Below are positions 1 to 8,629 of a stretch of DNA of 64,000 bases, piece by piece. The translations under genes and the position numbers were made by a program. A model generated the notes under the pieces. It was not told where the DNA came from. It did not search any database and saw only the letters and a list, made by a program, of their open reading frames with translations. Every line of letters starts with the position of its first letter. Within the stretch, counting starts at the first letter, position 1. This DNA is from Anthropogastromicrobium aceti (GTDB lineage: Bacteria > Bacillota > Clostridia > Lachnospirales > Lachnospiraceae), in NCBI RefSeq assembly GCF_025567095.1, contig NZ_JAOQJH010000005.1; one strand, 5' to 3'.

Positions 1-48
1 TGCTGCTGTCGCGCCGCCTGCGACACCACCCACAATTACTATCTTCAT
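1..48 (-). CDS. CoA-disulfide reductase / NADH oxidase-like flavoprotein, N-terminal fragment
   Basis: Only the first 16 codons lie in the window; the gene runs off the left edge. They read MKIVIVGGVAGGATAA, a short beta strand followed by a glycine-rich FAD-binding loop. The GGVAGG-A arrangement is typical of the pyridine-nucleotide-disulfide oxidoreductase family that includes CoA-disulfide reductases and water-forming NADH oxidases. The ATG lies 21 bp after the tyrA stop on the same strand, so it is probably the next gene of that transcript. With so little sequence, the exact family member cannot be decided. Confidence 0.6.
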   Translation of the reverse strand, partial: MKIVIVGGVAGGATAA

Positions 49-69
49 AGAAATTCTTTCTGAATATAT

Positions 70-1173
70 TTATTTTTTCTGATAAACCGGGTAATGGTGG
101 TACTCAAGGCATTCTGTTGCTCTTTCGCAGGAAGCCTGATCATGGAACTCAATTTTGATTGTACCAGCCATATGTTCACGGTTATGGTTAATTCCGATAT
201 TTTTAATGCTGACATTTTCAAAGGCAAGCAAAGTGGCAATGACAGAGATAGCACCTGGCTGGTCAGGAATATCGCAAAAGATGGCATATTCAGGATTCAT
301 TGTTGCACTGCCGCGCTTATTGCTGATGGAGCTGCGGTATGTACCAGATTGCTCAAAAATATCGTAAATGTCTTTATGATTGTCTGTTTTTAGATCGGTT
401 ATTGTCTGGTCAATTGCCTTTTTGTAATCCTCTAATAAGGAAATAATATTGTCCTTATTTGTAAAAAGAATTTGCTCCCACATAACAGGAGAAGAAGATG
501 CAATTCTTGTGATGTCCTTAAAACCGCCTGCAGCAATCTTTTTCATTGTCCCGTCAGGAAAATCAGACTGAGCAACAAGATTTACTAAAGATGATGCAAT
601 AACGTGCGGTACATGACTGATTGCTGCAACTGCATAGTCATGATTTTTATAGTCAAGTACAAGCGGAATAGCTGCCTGATCAGCGGCAAATTGAATCATT
701 GTGTCGAGCTGATCTTTCGTTGTTTTTGAAGTCGGCGTGATTACATAATATGCATTCTCCAAAAGAGAAGCCTTTGAGCATGCATATCCAGTGCGCTCAG
801 AGCCTGCCATTGGATGTCCGCCGACAAAGCAGTCCTCCATGTCAAGTGCGATTACCGTCTCGTGAATAGCTGTTTTTGTACTGCCAACATCAGTCACAAT
901 GCAGCCAGGCTTTATAAATGGCCGAATAGCCTTTAAATACGATTCATTAAAAGAAACGGGAGTGCAAAGGATGATCATGTCACATGCGCGAAGTGTCTCA
1001 TCTACACCATCTAAAATTATGTCAACAATGCCGTCAGCCTTTGCCTCTTCAAGCGTGCTGCGTGTTCTCATATAAGCCATAATTACGGTATCAGGGTGAA
1101 CCTGCTTTATTCTGCGGGCGATTGAACCGCCAATCAGTCCAAGCCCGATAAATCCTATTGTCTTAAGCTTCAT
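70..1173 (-). CDS. tyrA: Prephenate dehydrogenase with C-terminal ACT domain
   Basis: Oxidative decarboxylation of prephenate to 4-hydroxyphenylpyruvate in tyrosine synthesis, cytoplasmic. The 367-residue protein opens with a Rossmann NAD-binding loop GLGLIGGS (residues 10-17). It has the family motif HPMAGSE (120-126) and the catalytic-region SHVPH (186-190). From about residue 298 there is an ACT domain (IPDQPGAISVIATLL), the usual site of tyrosine feedback inhibition. Length and domain order are normal for Firmicutes TyrA. The start has a GGAAAGG ribosome site seven bases upstream. DAHP synthase, the first enzyme of the pathway, is encoded separately at 30064-31092. Confidence 0.95.
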   Translation of the reverse strand: MKLKTIGFIGLGLIGGSIARRIKQVHPDTVIMAYMRTRSTLEEAKADGIVDIILDGVDETLRACDMIILCTPVSFNESYLKAIRPFIKPGCIVTDVGSTKTAIHETVIALDMEDCFVGGHPMAGSERTGYACSKASLLENAYYVITPTSKTTKDQLDTMIQFAADQAAIPLVLDYKNHDYAVAAISHVPHVIASSLVNLVAQSDFPDGTMKKIAAGGFKDITRIASSSPVMWEQILFTNKDNIISLLEDYKKAIDQTITDLKTDNHKDIYDIFEQSGTYRSSISNKRGSATMNPEYAIFCDIPDQPGAISVIATLLAFENVSIKNIGINHNREHMAGTIKIEFHDQASCERATECLEYHHYPVYQKK

Positions 1174-1226
1174 AATTTTGCCTTTCCGTGCTCTGGCAGT
1201 ATAGGAAAACCAGAGTGTATGAACGT

Positions 1227-1255
1227 ATTGTAGCGAAAGTGGAGTGGAAAGTCAA
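1227..1255 (-). promoter_or_regulatory. Promoter of tyrA
   Basis: On the minus strand, TTGACT (1255-1250) and TACAAT (1232-1227) are separated by 17 bp. The -10 lies about 54 bp before the tyrA ATG. Confidence 0.7.
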
Positions 1256-1291
1256 GCTTTTTCACTTTAAAGCGCGAAATATAGTTCCAAC

Positions 1292-1345
1292 GACGAAATC
1301 ATTGCACCGAATGACTTTCGTAACATGAATTGTAATAAAAACCAT
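1292..1345 (+). repeat. Diverged copy of the 3' domain of the candidate ncRNA at 17691-17960
   Basis: A core of about 36 bases starting GACGAAA, with CACCGAA in the middle and CTTTCGTAACATGA at the end, matches 17908-17943 with four differences. A further GAAxTGTAAxAAAA match follows after a 6-base indel. The CGAAA/TTTCG hairpin is kept. I cannot find the matching 5' half here, so this is a partial or decayed copy. It sits between the divergent tyrA and EF-G-like promoters. The rest of the 315-bp gap 1174-1488 holds those promoters and no visible gene. Confidence 0.6.
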
Positions 1346-1366
1346 ATCAAAAATGTGAAAAAATAG

Positions 1367-1395
1367 TTGCAATTATTTGAAATATTTTATATAAT
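1367..1395 (+). promoter_or_regulatory. Promoter of the EF-G-like gene
   Basis: TTGCAA (1367-1372), 17-bp spacer, TATAAT (1390-1395). It leaves a 5' leader of about 87 bases before the ATG at 1489. Confidence 0.75.
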
Positions 1396-1488
1396 ATATC
1401 TATCAGATTTCAAGAGGTCTCGAAATTGTATACTGCAAAAGAGACAAAATAAACTTGGAAAGCAAAGAAAGATTGGAGGACGTGACTT

Positions 1489-3570
1489 ATGAAGGTTTAT
1501 GAAACTGGAAACATCCGCAACGTTGTAGTAATGGGACATGGCGGATGTGGTAAGACAACACTTGTTGAGGCTATTGCCTACCAGACCGGTATTACAGCTA
1601 GGATGGGAAAGGTGACGGACGGAAACACCATCAGCGATTATGATAAGGAAGAGCAGAAGCGTCAGTTTTCCATTTCGACCAGCGTAGTTCCGGTCGAGTT
1701 CGAGGACATCAAGATCAATTTCTTAGATACACCTGGATATTTTGACTTCGTAGGAGAAGTAGAGGAGGCTTGCCACGCAGCAGGTGCCGCTGTTATCGTG
1801 ATCAACGGCAAATCTGGCGTAGAGGTTGGTACATTAAAGGCATGGGAGCTTTGCGAAAAGTATAAGCTGCCGAGACTGTTTTTTGTAACGGGCATGGATG
1901 ATGATCAGGCCAGCTATCGCAAGATCGTTCTTGAGTTAAATGATCGTTTTGGACGTAAGGTAGCACCGTTCCATGTGCCGATCCGTGAGAATGAAAAGTT
2001 CGTCGGCTTTGTAAATGTTGTAAAGATGAAGGGCCGCCGTTTTATCAATGATACAAGCGAATATGAAGAGTGCGATATTCCTGATTATATGGATAAGCAC
2101 TTAAACATCAGCCGTGATGCACTTGTTGAGGCTGTTGCTGATACAAGCGAGGAGCTGATGGAGCGTTATTTTGCAGGTGAAGAGTTTACTTATGAGGAAG
2201 TTTCTACTGCACTTAGAACTCACGTTATGGACTGTCAGATCGTTCCTGTATTAGTTGGATCAGGTATTCATAATCAGGGTACCAGTATGCTGATGAACGT
2301 AATTAAGAAATATTTCCCATCACCTGAATATACAATAAACCATGGAAAGGAAACATCTACTGGAGAGCTTGTAATGGTAAAGTGTGATCAGAACAAGCAT
2401 CTGTCTGCAAAGGTATTTAAGACTGTAGTAGATCCGTTTATCGGAAAGTATTCCTTAATTAAAGTTGTAACAGGTACATTAAAGGCCGGTGATGGCATTT
2501 ATAATGTAAATAAGGGAACAGAAGATCGTGCGTCTAAGCTGTATTTGCTTCGCGGCAAAGAAACCATTGAGGTTCCAGAGCTTCGCGCAGGAGATATTGG
2601 TGCACTGGCAAAGATCGAAAAGATCTCCACAGGTGATACCATTTCCACAAAGGGTGCAACACTTATTTATGATGGACCGCAGGTAAGTAAGCCATATACA
2701 TGCAAGGCATACCGTGCAAAGAATAAGTCAGATGAAGATAAGATCAATGGTGCACTTGCACGTATGGTAGAGGAAGATCAGACACTTCGTCTTGAGAACG
2801 ATGTAGAAAATCACCAGACACTGATTTATGGCATCGGTGATCAGCAGCTTGATGTTGTTGCAAGCCGTATTCTGAATCGTTATAAGGTTGAGATCGAGCT
2901 GTATCGCCCGAAGGTAGCATACCGCGAGACACTTAGAAAGAAAGTTCAGGTACAGGGTAAGTATAAGAAGCAGACAGGCGGAAGCGGACAGTACGGCGAT
3001 GTTCATATGGTATTTGAGCCATCAGGTGATCTTGATACACCATATGTATTCGAAGAGAAGGTAGTAGGAGGCGCTGTTCCGAAGAACTACTTCCCGGCAG
3101 TTGAAAAGGGTATTCAGGAGTCTGTATTAAAGGGTACACTCGCAGGTTATCCAGTAGTTGGCTTAAAAGCAACACTTGTTGATGGTTCCTATCATCCGGT
3201 AGACTCTTCAGAGCTTGCATTCAAGATGGCTGCAATTCTTGCTTACAAGAAGGGCTTTGCAGAGGCAAATCCAACGATCTTAGAGCCAATTGTATCAGTT
3301 TCCATCACCGTTCCGGATGAACTTGTCGGTGATGTTATGGGTGACTTAAATAAGCGCCGCGGCAGAGTACTTGGCATGGATCACGTAGCAGGCGGCAAGC
3401 AGATGGTAACAGCAGATGTGCCAATGGCAGAGATGTATGGTTACTCCACCGATCTTCGTGCAATGTCAGGTGGTATGGGCGAGTTCTCCTACGAGTTTGC
3501 AAGATACGAGCAGGCACCTCAGGATGTCCAGAAGAAGATTATTGAGGCAGCTGAAAAAGAAGAGCAGTAA
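1489..3570 (+). CDS. Elongation factor G-like GTPase (FusA2 type)
   Basis: 693 residues with the full EF-G domain order: G domain, beta-barrel domain II (VFKTVVDPFIGKYSLIKVVTG), domain III, domain IV (GGSGQYGDVHMVFEP) and a C-terminal domain with the RRG.V.GMD signature. The P-loop GHGGCGKTT (16-24) and DTPG (80-83) are present. Two GTPase motifs are changed: the usual DTPGH-VDF reads DTPGYFDF, with Tyr in place of the catalytic His, and the guanine-specificity NKxD reads TGMD (134-137). This fits the EF-G-like paralogue group rather than the housekeeping translocase, which normally sits in the str operon with rpsL, rpsG and tuf. GGAGG lies upstream of the ATG. Its cellular role is not settled. 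Confidence 0.85.
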   Translation: MKVYETGNIRNVVVMGHGGCGKTTLVEAIAYQTGITARMGKVTDGNTISDYDKEEQKRQFSISTSVVPVEFEDIKINFLDTPGYFDFVGEVEEACHAAGAAVIVINGKSGVEVGTLKAWELCEKYKLPRLFFVTGMDDDQASYRKIVLELNDRFGRKVAPFHVPIRENEKFVGFVNVVKMKGRRFINDTSEYEECDIPDYMDKHLNISRDALVEAVADTSEELMERYFAGEEFTYEEVSTALRTHVMDCQIVPVLVGSGIHNQGTSMLMNVIKKYFPSPEYTINHGKETSTGELVMVKCDQNKHLSAKVFKTVVDPFIGKYSLIKVVTGTLKAGDGIYNVNKGTEDRASKLYLLRGKETIEVPELRAGDIGALAKIEKISTGDTISTKGATLIYDGPQVSKPYTCKAYRAKNKSDEDKINGALARMVEEDQTLRLENDVENHQTLIYGIGDQQLDVVASRILNRYKVEIELYRPKVAYRETLRKKVQVQGKYKKQTGGSGQYGDVHMVFEPSGDLDTPYVFEEKVVGGAVPKNYFPAVEKGIQESVLKGTLAGYPVVGLKATLVDGSYHPVDSSELAFKMAAILAYKKGFAEANPTILEPIVSVSITVPDELVGDVMGDLNKRRGRVLGMDHVAGGKQMVTADVPMAEMYGYSTDLRAMSGGMGEFSYEFARYEQAPQDVQKKIIEAAEKEEQ

Positions 3571-3604
3571 CCAACAATCTAACATTAAGAGTTTTGAAAG
3601 AAAG

Positions 3605-3629
3605 AGGGGGTTGACAAGCCCCCTTTTTC
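3605..3629 (+). terminator. Terminator of the EF-G-like gene, overlapping the leuS -35
   Basis: AGGGGG and CCCCCT pair across the loop TTGACAAG, followed by TTTTCT. The loop itself carries the TTGACA of the next promoter. Confidence 0.75.
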
Positions 3630-3640
3630 TATGGTATTGT
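3611..3640 (+). promoter_or_regulatory. Likely promoter of the leuS leader
   Basis: TTGACA (3611-3616), 18-bp spacer, TATTGT (3635-3640). The -35 lies inside the loop of the preceding terminator hairpin. Confidence 0.5.
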
Positions 3641-3660
3641 AAAAAAGTGAAAAAAATGCA

Positions 3661-3925
3661 ATGACAAGGAATAGTAAGCAGGGGAGAGCTTCAGAGAGCT
3701 GCCGGTAGGTGAAAGGCAGCAGCTTATAACTGCCGAACTGACCTTAGAGCACCGGCAGGGAAACGTCATTATATAAAGACGTAGTAGTTGGCGGCGGGTA
3801 TTCCCGTTATAGAAGATCGAGGGCAAGGCAGATGGCTGTCTTGAAATAGAGTGGTACCGCGAAGTCTTTTCGTCTCTATACAAAGAGAAAGAAAGGGCTC
3901 TTTTTTTTCATAAGAAGAGACCCGG
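3661..3925 (+). promoter_or_regulatory. T-box riboswitch, leucine-specific, upstream of leuS
   Basis: Uncharged-tRNA-sensing leader. The Stem I base pairs CTGCCGGT (3699-3706) with ACCGGCAG (3751-3758). Within it are the conserved AGAGAG and GGTAGGTGAAAG segments and an inner hairpin GGCAG/CTGCC. The 3' side carries GAACTGACCTTAGAGC, where the specifier is CTT, overlapped by a second Leu triplet TTA. The T-box core GTGGTACCGC is at 3851-3860. It is followed by a purine/pyrimidine stem and an eight-T run (3901-3908) that forms the competing terminator. Low charged tRNA-Leu would favour the antiterminator and leuS expression. Confidence 0.9.
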
Positions 3926-3944
3926 AAAGGAAACACAAAACACA

Positions 3945-6350
3945 ATGAACAAGAATTACGATCCAAAAGAAATTGAATCAAAATGGCAGAAGGTCTGGAT
4001 GGATGAGAAGGCATTTGCCGCAACAGATGACTACACCAAGCCAAAGTATTATGCGCTGGTTGAGTTCCCATATCCGTCAGGACAGGGACTTCATGTAGGT
4101 CATCCGCGTCCATACACAGCACTTGATATTGTTGCCAGAAAGAGAAGATTACAGGGCTACAATGTACTGTATCCGATGGGATGGGATGCATTTGGTCTTC
4201 CAACAGAAAACTACGCAATTAAGAATCATATTCACCCGAAGATCGTTACAAAGAATAATGTAGCTCGTTTCAAAAATCAGCTGCAGTCTTTAGGTTATTC
4301 CTTCGATTGGGACAGAGAAATTAACACAACTGATCCGAATTACTATCACTGGACACAGTGGATCTTCTTAAAGCTGTACAAAGCAGGCTTGGCATATAAG
4401 TCAGAGATGCCTGTTAACTGGTGTACTTCCTGTAAGGTAGGTCTTGCAAACGAGGAGGTTGTAAACGGTGTATGTGAGCGCTGCGGAAGCCCTGTTGTTC
4501 GTAAGATGAAGAGCCAGTGGATGTTAAAGATTACCGAATATGCAGATAAGCTTATCGATGGTCTTGACAGCGTTGATTATGTTGAGAAGGTAAAGGTTTC
4601 TCAGAGAAACTGGATTGGCCGTTCAAATGGTGCAGAGGTTGATTTCTCAATCGCTGGTGCAGATGATAAGCTTCGCATCTATACAACACGCCCGGATACT
4701 TTATTTGGTGTAACATACATGGTAGTATCCCCGGAGCATCCATATCTTGATAAGTATAAGGATCAGATTTCCAACTGGGATGAGATTGTTGCATACCGTG
4801 AGGAAGCAGCAAAGAAGTCTGACTTCGAGCGTTCTGAGCTGGCAAAGGATAAGACCGGTGTTGAGATCAAGGGCTTAAAGGCAGTTAATCCGGTAAATAA
4901 AAAAGAAATCCCGATCTGGGTTTCTGATTATGTACTGATGAGCTATGGTACTGGTGCAATAATGGCAGTTCCGGCTCATGATGAGAGAGACTGGGCATTT
5001 GCAAAGAAGTTTAACCTTCCAATCGTTGAGGTTGTAGCAGGCGGAGATGTTCAGAATGCTGCATTTACTGATGTTCAGACAGGAACACTTGTAAACTCAG
5101 GATTCCTTGATGGACTTGAGGTTGCTGATGCAAAGAAGAAGATCATTGAGTATCTTGAAGAGAATAAGATTGGTACACCAAAGAAAAACTATAAGTTAAG
5201 AGACTGGGTATTCTCAAGACAGCGTTATTGGGGTGAGCCGATCCCGATCGTAAAGTGCGAAAAGTGTGGATATGTTCCGTTATCAGAGGACGATCTGCCG
5301 CTGGAGCTTCCAGATGTAGAAAGCTATATGCCGACTGATAATGGTGAATCTCCATTAGCTGCTATGACTGATTGGGTTAATACAACATGTCCGTGCTGCG
5401 GCGGTCCGGCAAAGAGAGAGACTGATACTATGCCTCAGTGGGCAGGTTCATCATGGTATTTCTTACGCTATACTGATCCGCACAATAACGATGCACTGGC
5501 AAGCAAGGAAGCTATGAAGTATTGGCTGCCGGTAGACTGGTACAATGGCGGTATGGAGCATACTACACTTCATCTTCTGTATTCTCGTTTCTGGCATCGT
5601 TTCCTGTATGATCAGGGTGTTGTTCCGTGTCCGGAACCGTATCAGAAGAGAACTTCTCACGGAATGATTCTTGGTGAGAACGGTGAGAAGATGTCTAAGT
5701 CACGTGGAAATGTTATCAACCCGGATGATATTGTAAACGAGTTTGGTGCAGATACACTTCGTACTTATGAGATGTTTATCGGTGCATTTGAGCTTGCAGC
5801 AAGCTGGAGCAATGAGGGTGTAAAGGGATGCCGTCGTTTCTTAGAGCGTGTATGGAAGCTGCAGGATATGCTGACTGATGAGGAAGGTTTCTCTAAGGAT
5901 ATGGAAACTAAGATGCATCAGACTATGAAGAAGGTTTCCTCAGACTTTGAGACCTTAAAGTATAACACAGCAATCGCTGCAATGATGGCACTTTTAAATG
6001 ATTTCTACAAGAAGGGCAGCATCACAAAGGGCGAGTTAAAGACATTCTTAATTCTGTTAAATCCAGTAGCACCTCACATCACAGAAGAAATGTGGGCAGA
6101 CTGCGGTTTTGGCGGACGTCTGTATCAGCAGGCTTGGCCAGAGTATGATGAGGCAAAGACTGTTGAAAATACAGTAGAGATTGCCGTTCAGATTAACGGA
6201 AAGACAAAGGGTACTGTTTCTATCGCAAGAGATTGTGATAAGGATACTGCTATTGCAGCAGGAAAAGAAGTAATCAAGGATAAGCTGACTGGAAATATTA
6301 TCAAAGAGATTTATGTTCCAGGAAGAATTATCAATATCGTTATGAAATAA
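3945..6350 (+). CDS. leuS: Leucyl-tRNA synthetase
   Basis: Charges tRNA-Leu with leucine and ATP in the cytoplasm. The 801-residue protein is of normal bacterial length. The HIGH-type motif is HVGH (50-53) within FPYPSGQGLHVGHPRPYTALD. A CP1 editing domain with TTRPDTLFGVTY is inserted, and a zinc-like pair CTSC/CERC sits near 160-180. The second class I signature is KMSKSRGN. The C-terminal anticodon-binding and end domains finish with VPGRIINIV. The gene is controlled by the leucine T-box upstream and ends at its own hairpin. Confidence 0.98.
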   Translation: MNKNYDPKEIESKWQKVWMDEKAFAATDDYTKPKYYALVEFPYPSGQGLHVGHPRPYTALDIVARKRRLQGYNVLYPMGWDAFGLPTENYAIKNHIHPKIVTKNNVARFKNQLQSLGYSFDWDREINTTDPNYYHWTQWIFLKLYKAGLAYKSEMPVNWCTSCKVGLANEEVVNGVCERCGSPVVRKMKSQWMLKITEYADKLIDGLDSVDYVEKVKVSQRNWIGRSNGAEVDFSIAGADDKLRIYTTRPDTLFGVTYMVVSPEHPYLDKYKDQISNWDEIVAYREEAAKKSDFERSELAKDKTGVEIKGLKAVNPVNKKEIPIWVSDYVLMSYGTGAIMAVPAHDERDWAFAKKFNLPIVEVVAGGDVQNAAFTDVQTGTLVNSGFLDGLEVADAKKKIIEYLEENKIGTPKKNYKLRDWVFSRQRYWGEPIPIVKCEKCGYVPLSEDDLPLELPDVESYMPTDNGESPLAAMTDWVNTTCPCCGGPAKRETDTMPQWAGSSWYFLRYTDPHNNDALASKEAMKYWLPVDWYNGGMEHTTLHLLYSRFWHRFLYDQGVVPCPEPYQKRTSHGMILGENGEKMSKSRGNVINPDDIVNEFGADTLRTYEMFIGAFELAASWSNEGVKGCRRFLERVWKLQDMLTDEEGFSKDMETKMHQTMKKVSSDFETLKYNTAIAAMMALLNDFYKKGSITKGELKTFLILLNPVAPHITEEMWADCGFGGRLYQQAWPEYDEAKTVENTVEIAVQINGKTKGTVSIARDCDKDTAIAAGKEVIKDKLTGNIIKEIYVPGRIINIVMK

Positions 6351-6358
6351 TGTGAAAT

Positions 6359-6403
6359 AAAGCCGCAGCATACAGTCGCATAATGCGGCAGTGCTGCGGC
6401 TTT
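6359..6403 (+). terminator. Terminator after leuS
   Basis: AAAGCCGCAGCA pairs exactly with TGCTGCGGCTTT around a 21-base loop that contains its own GCATAATGC-like hairpin. The T-run is weak. Confidence 0.7.
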
Positions 6404-6502
6404 GACAATTTTTGAAACGAGTATTGTGATTTTCAGGTCTATACGCAGAATGCAATTTTGCATGGTTCTGAGTATTTACCAGATTTCGGAAAAGAGGTTT
6501 CT

Positions 6503-8263
6503 ATGAAGATTTGCAAAAGGATAAAAGCAACAGTTTTGTCATTGTGTCTGATAATTGGTATGTGTGCAGCTTCACTTCCACAGACTGTTCGTGCTGAGTA
6601 TGGCGATAATGCATATGCGTTCATGAAGCAGCTGCAGTCTAATTATCCATATCGTCAGGTCAATTCATCAAATGGAATGCTGTCAGGAGCAGAGGAATGG
6701 TTAAAGTCACAGATTGTTACGATGGGTTATGAGTATATGGCACAGCCATTTACCATGACATCAGCTGATGGCGTGACACCATGCTATGGAGAAAATCTTA
6801 TTTTTTCAAAGCAGGGAGCAAGTGATCGTGTTATCGTAGTCGGTGCACATTATGACTGTGTGGAGCAGACTTTTGGCACTGATGATAATGCATCGGGAGT
6901 CGGCGTACTGTTAGAGCTTGCAAGCATCTACAGCACAAAAGAATCTCCGTATACTATTCGCTTCGTCCTATTTTCAGCAGAGGAGCCGGGTTGTCTTGGA
7001 AGTCAGTATTATGTAGATAATCTTAGCCAGGAAGAGCGCGACCGCATTGCATGTATGATAAATATTGATACGATTGCGGCAGGCGACAATATGTATCTCT
7101 ACGGAGGCACTGTGGATGACAGTGGAAGCATTGTTCAGGACTGGGCAGTTTATCAGGCACAGTCAGCAGCAGATCTTCTTGGTATTGATATGTCTTTCCA
7201 TCCAGATGTAAACGACAGTTTCCCGACACCTACAAAAGCAACAGCGAGTGATCAGATGCCATTTGCTAATGTAGGTATTCCTTATATCTATTGTGAAGCT
7301 TCAAATTGGAATGGTGAGCCGTACACAAATTTCTATCAGACAAGCAATTCGGCCGTTAATGGCGGTACTATTATGCATAAGGCTGAGTATGATAATCTGA
7401 CATTTATTGAGAATACGTTTGGAACGCGTGCATATGAGCACCTTCAGGCATATGCTAAATTGCTCGATTATCTGCTTGAGAATATGAAGGAGGGCGAGTA
7501 CGCAACTGGCTATACCTTCGAGGATACTAATACAAAGGCAACTACAACTAGTTCCGTTTATTTAAGAGAGAGACCGACACAGTACAGTCCGTCAGTTACA
7601 TTGCTGGATGCAGACACTGAGGTTACTGTGACAGGTTATCATGCAAGCTGGTGCCGTGTCGAGGCAGATGGTCAGGAAGGCTATATTAAGACTGATTATC
7701 TGACAATGGAAGATGAAATTGCTTCTAAAGAGGACGAATCGTCAGAAGAAGAGTCTGAGAATGCCTCTGAAGAAGCATCAAAAGAAGATGAAAGCAGTAT
7801 GTCAGAGGAGTCATCATCTGAGGCTGCTGAAAATGAATCAGAAGAAGCTGTTTCAGAGAGTGAATCTTCCTCAAATGAAGCCTCCAAGAATGAAACCGTT
7901 TCTGAGGCGGCGTCAAGTGAGAAAGAAACAGATGGGGCTTTGAGCCAGAGTGCTTCCAGTCAGAATGCATCTGCACCTGAAGCTGACAGCCAGAATACAG
8001 TTGAAAAGATTATTGACCAGTTAAAAAATGATCCGTATACACTTCGTATTGTACTGATTGCTGCTATCGTAATTATTGGCATATGGCTGTGTGTATTTAT
8101 TGCACTTCGCCGTAAAAAGAATGCGCAAAAAAATGAAGACTCAAATGGAGCATCAAATAGTTCTGAGGAAACATTAAAGAAAGCGAAACGGGCAGATATG
8201 TCTGATTCAAAAGATTCAGATAATGGCTTTGCAGATCCGGATAAAAATAAAGACGAAAAATAA
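6503..8263 (+). CDS. Surface-anchored M28 family metallopeptidase with SH3 domain
   Basis: 586 residues from the ATG at 6503, chosen because AAAGAGG lies five bases upstream and a signal peptide follows directly (MKICKRIKATVLSLCLIIGM, likely cut after VRA). The peptidase domain carries the two-zinc M28 pattern: GAHYD (about 113-117), TDDNASG, SAEE (about 158), NID and a late H in IMHKAEYD. A bacterial SH3 domain follows (YLRERPT to EGYIKTDYL, about 350-400). Then come about 100 residues rich in Ser, Glu and Ala, one membrane segment (RIVLIAAIVIIGIWLCVFI) and a short basic tail. The enzyme is therefore tethered outside the membrane on a flexible acidic stalk, probably as an aminopeptidase. The gene stands alone between terminators. 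Confidence 0.85.
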   Translation: MKICKRIKATVLSLCLIIGMCAASLPQTVRAEYGDNAYAFMKQLQSNYPYRQVNSSNGMLSGAEEWLKSQIVTMGYEYMAQPFTMTSADGVTPCYGENLIFSKQGASDRVIVVGAHYDCVEQTFGTDDNASGVGVLLELASIYSTKESPYTIRFVLFSAEEPGCLGSQYYVDNLSQEERDRIACMINIDTIAAGDNMYLYGGTVDDSGSIVQDWAVYQAQSAADLLGIDMSFHPDVNDSFPTPTKATASDQMPFANVGIPYIYCEASNWNGEPYTNFYQTSNSAVNGGTIMHKAEYDNLTFIENTFGTRAYEHLQAYAKLLDYLLENMKEGEYATGYTFEDTNTKATTTSSVYLRERPTQYSPSVTLLDADTEVTVTGYHASWCRVEADGQEGYIKTDYLTMEDEIASKEDESSEEESENASEEASKEDESSMSEESSSEAAENESEEAVSESESSSNEASKNETVSEAASSEKETDGALSQSASSQNASAPEADSQNTVEKIIDQLKNDPYTLRIVLIAAIVIIGIWLCVFIALRRKKNAQKNEDSNGASNSSEETLKKAKRADMSDSKDSDNGFADPDKNKDEK

Positions 8264-8284
8264 AAATATCGCTGTATAAAAAAT

Positions 8285-8323
8285 AAGAGACAGGAATGAC
8301 GCAAATATTCCTGCCTCTTTTTG
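8285..8323. terminator. Convergent terminator
   Basis: AAGAGACAGGAAT and ATTCCTGCCTCTT form a stem with one mismatch (G-U when read from the minus strand). It has A-rich and T-rich flanks and lies between convergent genes. Confidence 0.7.
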
Positions 8324-8335
8324 TATGCGTATATA

Positions 8336-8629
8336 TCAAGTATTAGATTGAGGAGGTGGTGTCTTTTTGCTTTGCTTTGCCAGCATTTTGGAAAGTTGGT
8401 GCAAAAGCTCCACTCTTTTTTTCTCCTTTGGAGAAAGATTTTTTGTCAGCTGTGATACTAGTGCATCTGTTTCTTCATCGCTAAAGCTCATATGCTTTCC
8501 AGCGATTTGGCGATTGATGTTAAGAAGAAATGGAAGCAGCTCATTTTGATTTTTGCCGGCTGCATCACTGACGATTTGTTTAATAAACTGAGCTTTTTCA
8601 GGGGACATATTGTCAAATGGTGTTGTCAT
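8336..8629 (-). CDS. Small conserved-type protein of unknown function
   Basis: 97 residues from the ATG at 8629 (MTTPFDNMSPEKAQFI), chosen over the longer frame because AGGAGG sits 11 bases upstream. The protein is soluble, helical and charged, with the C-terminal stretch NLSPKEKKRVELLHQLSKMLAKQSKK. No catalytic motif or membrane segment is visible. Its start overlaps the end of the gene at 8613-8936 by 17 bases, so the two are likely translated together. Function not recognised. Confidence 0.7.
   Translation of the reverse strand: MTTPFDNMSPEKAQFIKQIVSDAAGKNQNELLPFLLNINRQIAGKHMSFSDEETDALVSQLTKNLSPKEKKRVELLHQLSKMLAKQSKKTPPPQSNT

Noticed and set aside
3641..3944. Minus-strand frames across the T-box leader
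   Set aside because: The T-box motifs and terminator explain this stretch; no ribosome site supports translation.
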